DNA of 64,000 nt from Natronomonas salsuginis (GTDB lineage: Archaea > Halobacteriota > Halobacteria > Halobacteriales > Haloarculaceae), in the NCBI RefSeq assembly GCF_005239135.1, contig NZ_QKNX01000002.1, forward strand, positions 496,001-560,000, given 5' to 3'. Below, piece after piece: positions 58,493 to 64,000 of the stretch (within the stretch, counting starts at the first letter, position 1; every line of letters begins with the position of its first letter). Below the pieces are notes generated by a model, which made no database searches, was not told where the DNA came from, and was given only the letters and a program-made list of their open reading frames with translations. The position numbers were made by a program, and so were the translations under genes.

Positions 58493-58831
58493 TCAATAGA
58501 GGCGCAGATCGCCGGTCACCTTGTCGACGATGTTTTCGGGACCCGGACCGACCGCGAGCGTCGTCACGGTCCCTGGTTCGAGCTGCGTGTGACCGGCGTC
58601 GGTCACGAGCGCGTACGGGAGCCGCTCCTGACGCGCCCTGTCTGCGAGTTCCCGAAGCTGCTTTTGACCAGCTCCCTTCAGAACGATCTTCTTTTGACCG
58701 CCAGATGTCCACTTCCGTTGGGCGTCCGAGTCGGCGTTTTCGTACGCTTTCAACGAGGCGTGTGCGACCTGCGCCGCGAGCTTTCCCGTCCCCATCCCGA
58801 TGTCCGTCCGCGCGACGATTGCCTGTTTCAT
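58493..58831 (-). CDS. pth2: Peptidyl-tRNA hydrolase 2 (Pth2)
   Basis: 112 residues: [57 protein letters not shown] and [21 protein letters not shown]. These are the Pth2 signatures (K in GKLAAQ; TDAG[HR]TQ). It hydrolyses peptidyl-tRNA released from stalled ribosomes. It converges with the OYE gene and is followed upstream on the same strand by the GT81-like gene, 40 bp away. Start unambiguous. Confidence 0.94.
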   Translation of the reverse strand: MKQAIVARTDIGMGTGKLAAQVAHASLKAYENADSDAQRKWTSGGQKKIVLKGAGQKQLRELADRARQERLPYALVTDAGHTQLEPGTVTTLAVGPGPENIVDKVTGDLRLY

Positions 58832-58871
58832 ACGTGTCGTCTCGGGACACCCGTTCGTGAACGTTCCGACG

Positions 58872-59996
58872 CTACGTCGGTCGCCGTCGCTCGCGCCGGT
58901 CGACGTCCATCACGTCGGAGAGATCCTCGAGCGCCGCGCTCGCCACAGCCTCCGGTTCGATCGGTGCGGCATCCCACGCGGGAAGTCTGGCATCGCTCCC
59001 CGGCGAATCGATCACGTCGGCGTATGCATCGATCTGTGCCAATTCGTCCCGTTGGTCGTACTCGAATTCGTTGAATACGGCATCGAGCGCGTAGCTCTCA
59101 ACGATCCGTTCGGCCGCGACGCGATATCGACGTTCGAGCGTTTCGTACGTCGGCTCGACGCCGTTCTCATCGAGTGCTTGGAAAAGCGTCTGCCCGACCT
59201 GTCGAGCCATATCCGTGAGTCCACTCGGTCCCGAGACCGCGCGGTGATCGTGTTCGTGGACGCCGAGATCGACCTGTGCCGACCCATCCGCGCCTACCAG
59301 TCGAAACGCCTCGCCGAGCGTCCCGACCTCTAATCCCCAGCCGCGTTGGATACGGAGTCGGCGTGCCAACCGACCGGTCGTGGCGAACTCCCCGGCGAGC
59401 GCGTACCGAAACGCGCCGAGGTACTCGAGTACCGGCGCGTCGCGTTCGGCCCGTATCGCTTCGATCAACGGCCGATAGAACAGCCTGAAGAGCCGACCGT
59501 ACAGCCGATCGTTCTCGATGCGAGCGTAGTACCCCTTCGAGAACGCCTTCCCGTGTGCGAGCGGGAAGAGAAGTTTTGGGACGTGACGCGCGTCGTAGCT
59601 TTTCGCATCGGCGTCGTGGACGACGACGTACTCGCTGTCGCTCGCGACGCCGAGCGCAAGCCACACGTCGCGGCCCTTCCCGCGCGTTCCGTTGAGATCG
59701 GCGTTCGAAAGCAGTTCCGAGAGTCGCGGCCCGTCACACCACAGTATCGACAACGGAAGATCGACCCCGTCGAGCCACTCGACGACCGCTTCGACTCGAT
59801 CCGCAGACGCGCGTAGCGGAACGACAACGCGCTCCGGGGAGACGACTTCGAGCGCCGAGAGAACGCGTTCGGCAGCCAATCCGGCGTGTTCTCGCTCTGT
59901 CATCGGGACGACAACAGTCGCGCTGTCCGTCGGGGCGGCTGGGCTGGCGTCGCCGAAGTCGTGGAGCGTCGCGATACCCTCTTGGACGTATTCCAT
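58872..59996 (-). CDS. GT81-type glycosyltransferase, glucosyl-3-phosphoglycerate synthase-like
   Basis: 374 residues. [21 protein letters not shown] at the start, then [20 protein letters not shown] with the DxD-type metal site, [44 protein letters not shown] and [20 protein letters not shown] are features of GpgS-like GT81 enzymes. In other organisms they make glucosyl-3-phosphoglycerate, a compatible-solute precursor. Haloarchaeal members may instead glycosylate other acceptors. No partner phosphatase is adjacent. Confidence 0.8.
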   Translation of the reverse strand: MEYVQEGIATLHDFGDASPAAPTDSATVVVPMTEREHAGLAAERVLSALEVVSPERVVVPLRASADRVEAVVEWLDGVDLPLSILWCDGPRLSELLSNADLNGTRGKGRDVWLALGVASDSEYVVVHDADAKSYDARHVPKLLFPLAHGKAFSKGYYARIENDRLYGRLFRLFYRPLIEAIRAERDAPVLEYLGAFRYALAGEFATTGRLARRLRIQRGWGLEVGTLGEAFRLVGADGSAQVDLGVHEHDHRAVSGPSGLTDMARQVGQTLFQALDENGVEPTYETLERRYRVAAERIVESYALDAVFNEFEYDQRDELAQIDAYADVIDSPGSDARLPAWDAAPIEPEAVASAALEDLSDVMDVDRRERRRPT

Positions 59997-60079
59997 CGCC
60001 TATCGATACGGCCCGAGCGGCGAAAAAGGCCGGGCTTGCGGCATCGCGTGCCGTCTGCGATATCGCGGGTCGATCCGAC

Positions 60080-60970
60080 TCATCCATCGCTGCGATACGC
60101 GTCGATCGCCGCCCGGTAGCCCTCCCGATAGGTCGGGTACGCGAACCGATAGCCCAGCCCGCGAACCCGCTCGTTCGAGCATCGTTTGCTCGTCAGGATT
60201 CGCCGCCGGGCGGCGTCCGTGAGTCCTTCGTCGTCGAGTCGATCCGCTTTCGTCCGCTTTGGCGGACGCTCGACGCCGCACTCGTCGGCCAGCCAGTCGG
60301 CGAACGTCCACTTGTCGACCGGCTCGTCGTCGACGGCCAACAACAGCTTCTCGTCGGTCGACTCCAGCAGGAACCGAACGATACCGGCGGCGTCGTCGCG
60401 GTGAATCATGTTCAGGTATCCCTCCGTTACCGGCCCGTTCAGGTATCGATCCAACCGGTACCGACCCGGGCCGTAGAGTCCGGCGAACCGCGCGACTGCA
60501 CCATCGATGTCGTACTCCTGCGCCAGCTCCCGGGCGATCCGTTCGGCCTCGGCGAGCACTCGCGTCTTGTCTGTCGTCGGCGAGAGCGGCGTCTCCTCGT
60601 CAACCCAGTCGCCGCCGTGATCGCCGTACACGCCCGTACTCGAGGTGTACACCAACCGATCTGGGACTGAGTCTCGTTCGCCGAACGTCTCGATGACTGT
60701 CCGGAGCCCATCGACGTAGACGCGCTCGGCGGCGGCCGCCCCGCGACCACCCGATGACGCCGAAAAGACGAGCGCGTCCACGTCCGGGATCGCACCGAGT
60801 GATCCCGGATCGGTCACGTCGGCTTCGATCGCGTCCGCGCCCGTCTCCTCGACGGCGGCGAGGCCGTCCCCGGACCGTCGAACGCCGATCACGTCGTGTT
60901 CGCGACCGAGCTGTCGAGCGAGTTCGAGTCCGACGTATCCGCAGCCGAGAATCCCCACCCGCATCGTCAC
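60080..60970 (-). CDS. NAD-dependent epimerase/dehydratase (SDR family)
   Basis: 296 residues. MTMRVGILGCGYVGLELARQL holds the NAD(P) GxGxxG motif (GCGYVG), then DVDALVFSASSGG, YTSSTGVYGDHGGDWV and VARFAGLYGPGR, resembling YeeZ/nucleoside-diphosphate-sugar epimerase-like SDRs. The usual YxxxK is not clearly present (TRVLAEAERIA), so catalysis is uncertain. The start overlaps the stop of the upstream DUF5791-type gene by 4 bp; a start two codons later is also possible. Confidence 0.8.
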   Translation of the reverse strand: MTMRVGILGCGYVGLELARQLGREHDVIGVRRSGDGLAAVEETGADAIEADVTDPGSLGAIPDVDALVFSASSGGRGAAAAERVYVDGLRTVIETFGERDSVPDRLVYTSSTGVYGDHGGDWVDEETPLSPTTDKTRVLAEAERIARELAQEYDIDGAVARFAGLYGPGRYRLDRYLNGPVTEGYLNMIHRDDAAGIVRFLLESTDEKLLLAVDDEPVDKWTFADWLADECGVERPPKRTKADRLDDEGLTDAARRRILTSKRCSNERVRGLGYRFAYPTYREGYRAAIDAYRSDG

Positions 60971-61389
60971 CGCGCCCCGTCAATGTACTGATACAGCAGC
61001 GCGAACTCCCGCAGCGTCATCGGGAACCGCCCCTCGATCTTCGACTGTATCTCGCGGGCTTCGAGCTCACCGTCGAGGCCGGACTCGACGGCTTCGACGT
61101 CCAGAACCGCCGTCGTCATCCCCATGAGCAACTCGTCCCTCGCGATCGTCGCGATCGTCTCCGCGTCGATCGTCTCGTCAACGAGCGCCAGGATCGATGC
61201 CGCCTCTTCGAGCGTCAACTCTGGTCGGCCGCCGTCGAGCAGTTCGCGCAGTCGCGCTGTATCGACATCGGATCGATCCGCGGCCGTCTCGACGCCATGG
61301 TCGGTGATCGCGTCGACCATCGCCTCGAGATACAGTTCGTAGAGTTCCGTCGGCGTTCGATCGCCCGGCGAGTCAACCTCGTGGAGCAT
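60967..61389 (-). CDS. DUF5791-type haloarchaeal protein
   Basis: 140 residues, all helical by appearance: MLHEVDSPGDRTPTELYELYLEAM, then LTLEEAASILALVDETIDAETIATIARDELLMGM (in parts), ending EGRFPMTLREFALLYQYIDGAR. I tentatively assign DUF5791. No cysteines or catalytic motifs; acidic. The epimerase gene overlaps its stop by 4 bp, so translation is coupled. Function unknown. Confidence 0.75.
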   Translation of the reverse strand: MLHEVDSPGDRTPTELYELYLEAMVDAITDHGVETAADRSDVDTARLRELLDGGRPELTLEEAASILALVDETIDAETIATIARDELLMGMTTAVLDVEAVESGLDGELEAREIQSKIEGRFPMTLREFALLYQYIDGAR

Positions 61390-61434
61390 ACGCCCCGTTC
61401 GGCCCCCCGGTTGAAGTAGCGTTCGGGCCGTCGG

Positions 61435-64000
61435 TTACACTCCCGAATCCCACCCCGGCGAGTATTTGTACGGTTCCCCGTCCGTGTCACCGACGCCACG
61501 TGGTCCCGGTGGAACGACGACGACGACCGCGGTCTGGGTCCGAAACGACACTTGCTCAGACGTTCCGAGTCGCCGCTCGTCGCCGTCGTGCGTGACCCAT
61601 GCGGTTCGTCCGTCCCTCAGATACGTCGTCGCGCCCGTTCCGTCGCCGCGGTTCGTCCAGACGGCGAACCGCTCGTACTGCCCGTCGACGGTCACGTACC
61701 AGACGTTCGCGGTCGCGTACCAGTATCCCGGGACCGGCGCGAGGGGAAGGCCGGCCGGAATCGCTCCCAGCCGTTTCCCGAGCTTTTTCTTTCGCTTCCG
61801 CTCCGCTTCGTTCTCGATGCCGTCCGCGAGCAGGTTCTTGAGCTCGGTGTTTACCTCCGCTTGAACCCGCTGCTGTGCTTCGGTCGTCGTCGGTTCCGAC
61901 GGTCGCGCCGCGGCTTCGGTGAGTTCCGTATCTAGCCGTGTCCGTAATCGGAGTTCGAGACGCTCGGTCGTGGCCGGGCCGTCGATCTTGGCGGCGGCCC
62001 GTTCGATCGTCGTCCCGTTTGTGAGCATGAGCGCCTCGTCGGCGGTCGACGCGTCAGTTCGGAGCGCCGCTCTCGCGTCGCGTTCCGACACGCCGGTGTC
62101 GACCAGTTCGTCGATCAGTTCACCTCGGACGTACGCCGTCGAATCCTCGACGTCCCCCTCGAGTTCCTCGTATCGCCCGCCCCCAGCCTCGGCCGCCGCC
62201 AGCGTCCGCGCCGCCGTCGACAACGAGACGCGCCCGGTCCCCAAGAACGGGATCCGACTGACGATACCGTCAGCGACCTGTCCGTGCGGCGAACTGAAGA
62301 CGTTGATCGATCGCGTCGAGAGCGGATAGATCGTTCCGGCGCCCGGTTCGTCGATCCGATCCTGCGTCACTTCGCTCGTCGTGAGATACGAGGGAGCGGT
62401 GTCGACCGCCATCGACAGGTGTCCGGCCGGATCACTCACCCGATCGGCCGACGGGTTCGACGCGGCCCTGTGCGCGTCCAGCGCCCCGCCGAGCCGATCG
62501 GAGCCGATGTGCTTCCCGACCGCATCGCCGATTCCGTCGCTGGCCGCATCGAACGTGTCCGTTCGGGTTTTGAGCTCCGAATCGAGCGAGTCGAGGTATT
62601 CGAGTCGCACCGCGAGACGCGTCCGCTCGCGCGCCGTCCGGTCGGCGTCGATCAGCAGCTCGTCCCGTTGGCTCCCGATCTTTCGGTGTAACCGCTCCGC
62701 CGGGTTTGCCCGCCCCGTACCGACCGCGGGTGCCGGAAGCGTTACCCGGACGGCTCGTGTTCGATCTCTGACCGTCCCCAGATCCGACTCGATCGCCGCT
62801 CGCTCCATCGACGGCGACGCGGTCGCCCTCGCCGTCGATCGAACGGTTCGTCCTCCGGCGGCTCGTCTGGCGATGCCGTCGAGCCCACCGTTTCCGATCG
62901 CGTCCTCCGCGGCGCGATCGGTCGCGTCCCGGAGGTGCCCGTCCAGTCGACCGTCCGGGACGCCCTCGATGGGTGCCGTCCGCGCGTGGACTGCCACCTC
63001 CACACGGTAGATCCGCTCTTCGGTTTCCCTCGTCGTCATCGTGTCGTACCCCCGTTGCCACCGCCGCGTGACCGTCCGCGTTCTCGTTACCTCGAACGTG
63101 CCGCCGTCCACAGTCTCCCACCCCGTCTCGCTCGGGCCCCGGCTGCTGATCCGGTGGGTACTGGTTCGTGTGTCTGTTCTCACCCCGGTGTGCGTCCAGT
63201 TGCCGCCCGGCGAGCCGCCGCCCCACTGGTTCCGACTTCGGAGGTCCGAGGATGCCTCGACCCGCGCTTCGACCGTGTGGACCCGCTCGACAGCGTCGTC
63301 GAGGCGGTCGCGACCGCGCACTCCGATCGTGTCGACGAACGCGCGATCCGCCGAGGCGTTGACGCCGACGGTGATCGTCGGATCATCGGGCTCCTCGCGC
63401 CAGGTCCCGACCGATCGCTCCGGCGGCGGATTCACTCGAATCTCGTCGGTCGTCTTCAACACCGCATCCTGCCACTCCGGCTCACTGCCCAGCCCCGCGA
63501 TGAGATCGGTGGTCGCCACGCGACCTGCGGCGGCCGAGACGCCGTTCTCCCCACCCGGATCAGCCTCGCCGAACGTCGAGCGCTGCTCGGCGAGCAGCGC
63601 GTCGTTCGTCGACAGCTCGATGTGTCGCGTCCCGAGGACCGTCGAGATATCTGCGCCGCCGTACTGGGCATATCCGCGGATCCAGGCGATCGCGTAGAGC
63701 CGAGTGGTCATCCGCTGGCCGAGTCCGGGCTTCGTGACCGGCGCGTTCGCCCGTCGCTCGAATCGCTCCGTTCGATCGTGGAGCGCGAGCACCGGATTCG
63801 CGACGACGAATTCGGGCGATCGTTCGACGCTCGCCACCGTCCGGCCGTTCCGGATCGCCCTCAACCGAACGCCCTCGATCTCGACGCGCATCGCCGCGTC
63901 GTCCTCGCCCGCCCGCTCAACCTCAACGCGCTCGATCGCCTGTCGATACCCCGCGGTCGTCGGGTCGACTGCTGGTAGCGACGCGGTCGCCGTCACCGAT
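61435..64000 (-). CDS. Large exported-type haloarchaeal protein (DUF7286-like), partial
   Basis: At least 853 residues; the frame is open at the right window edge and the visible GTG (63994-63996) need not be the true start. It has a long region rich in Arg/Asp/Thr with repeated helical stretches, conserved-looking IAWIRGYAQYGGA and PGYWYATANVWYVTVDGQYERFAVWTNR segments, and DAEAD-type acidic runs. I associate the composition with DUF7286-type proteins found near haloarchaeal Tad/type IV pilus genes, which is uncertain. A hydrophobic N-terminal helix, if present, lies outside the window. The C-terminal part has a hydrophobic VVVVVPPGP stretch. Confidence 0.65.
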   Translation of the reverse strand, partial: SVTATASLPAVDPTTAGYRQAIERVEVERAGEDDAAMRVEIEGVRLRAIRNGRTVASVERSPEFVVANPVLALHDRTERFERRANAPVTKPGLGQRMTTRLYAIAWIRGYAQYGGADISTVLGTRHIELSTNDALLAEQRSTFGEADPGGENGVSAAAGRVATTDLIAGLGSEPEWQDAVLKTTDEIRVNPPPERSVGTWREEPDDPTITVGVNASADRAFVDTIGVRGRDRLDDAVERVHTVEARVEASSDLRSRNQWGGGSPGGNWTHTGVRTDTRTSTHRISSRGPSETGWETVDGGTFEVTRTRTVTRRWQRGYDTMTTRETEERIYRVEVAVHARTAPIEGVPDGRLDGHLRDATDRAAEDAIGNGGLDGIARRAAGGRTVRSTARATASPSMERAAIESDLGTVRDRTRAVRVTLPAPAVGTGRANPAERLHRKIGSQRDELLIDADRTARERTRLAVRLEYLDSLDSELKTRTDTFDAASDGIGDAVGKHIGSDRLGGALDAHRAASNPSADRVSDPAGHLSMAVDTAPSYLTTSEVTQDRIDEPGAGTIYPLSTRSINVFSSPHGQVADGIVSRIPFLGTGRVSLSTAARTLAAAEAGGGRYEELEGDVEDSTAYVRGELIDELVDTGVSERDARAALRTDASTADEALMLTNGTTIERAAAKIDGPATTERLELRLRTRLDTELTEAAARPSEPTTTEAQQRVQAEVNTELKNLLADGIENEAERKRKKKLGKRLGAIPAGLPLAPVPGYWYATANVWYVTVDGQYERFAVWTNRGDGTGATTYLRDGRTAWVTHDGDERRLGTSEQVSFRTQTAVVVVVPPGPRGVGDTDGEPYKYSPGWDSGV

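Overview
The window is chromosomal DNA of a halophilic archaeon (Halobacteria). Coding DNA is GC-rich, the predicted proteins are strongly acidic (Asp/Glu-rich), most promoters are TATA boxes about 25-35 nt before leaderless starts, and the gene complement is archaeal: S15, S3Ae, L37Ae, Rpo12, Nob1, KEOPS Pcc1, TruD, Pth2, Tsr3, initiator tRNA-Met with an A1-U72 pair. A cysteine-free L37Ae recalls Haloferacales-type genomes, but I do not assign a genus.

Layout: 1-4.9 kb holds a DUF2391 membrane gene broken by an in-frame TGA, a PhoU-type regulator, a flavoprotein, an MFS transporter and a MaoC-like hydratase. 4.9-7.7 kb is an AT-rich island made of two transposons of one terminal-repeat family, one inside the other. 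7.7-17 kb holds a DgcN/DgcA-like pair, a Vms1-like protein, a secreted protein, PRC-barrel/Nob1, a CPBP protease, glucose-6-phosphate isomerase and an RNA-ligase-like protein. 17-20.3 kb is the S15 - RecJ-like - Pcc1 - S3Ae operon and Tmk. 20.3-26.4 kb has MBL, E1-alpha, a TrkA protein between two RAM-domain proteins, SDR and TrxR-like genes. 26.5-28.5 kb is a biotin ECF transporter operon behind a BirA-like operator. 28.5-42.9 kb is housekeeping: an HdrD-like membrane Fe-S protein, Upp, Pit-like permease, CNNM/CBS protein, redox pair, Sua5, Cas4-like nuclease, SerS and Tsr3. 43-50.6 kb includes LplA-like, PyrC, three USP proteins, a DHH phosphoesterase, a purine phosphoribosyltransferase and tRNA-iMet. 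50.7-54.3 kb is a surface-glycan set (GtrA, GT2, DUF2298). 54.4-61.4 kb has Pcc1-Rpo12-L37Ae, DUF2103, TruD-Pth2, an OYE-type enzyme, a GT81-like enzyme and an epimerase. A large secreted-type protein runs off the right edge.

The most unusual object is the nested transposon at 4903-7685. The outer element (4911-7677) has inverted repeats, an IS5-family transposase and a perfect 8-bp target duplication (ttatattt). A second element (5163-6515) with the same kind of ends but no transposase sits inside it, flanked by its own perfect 8-bp duplication (attcgaac). Removing the inner element and one duplication copy restores one 134-codon membrane-protein frame. The outer element is therefore a passenger-carrying IS, and the inner one a non-autonomous cassette carrying a lipoprotein gene, presumably moved by the same transposase.

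All function calls come from reading the sequence and from family knowledge; no database search was run.
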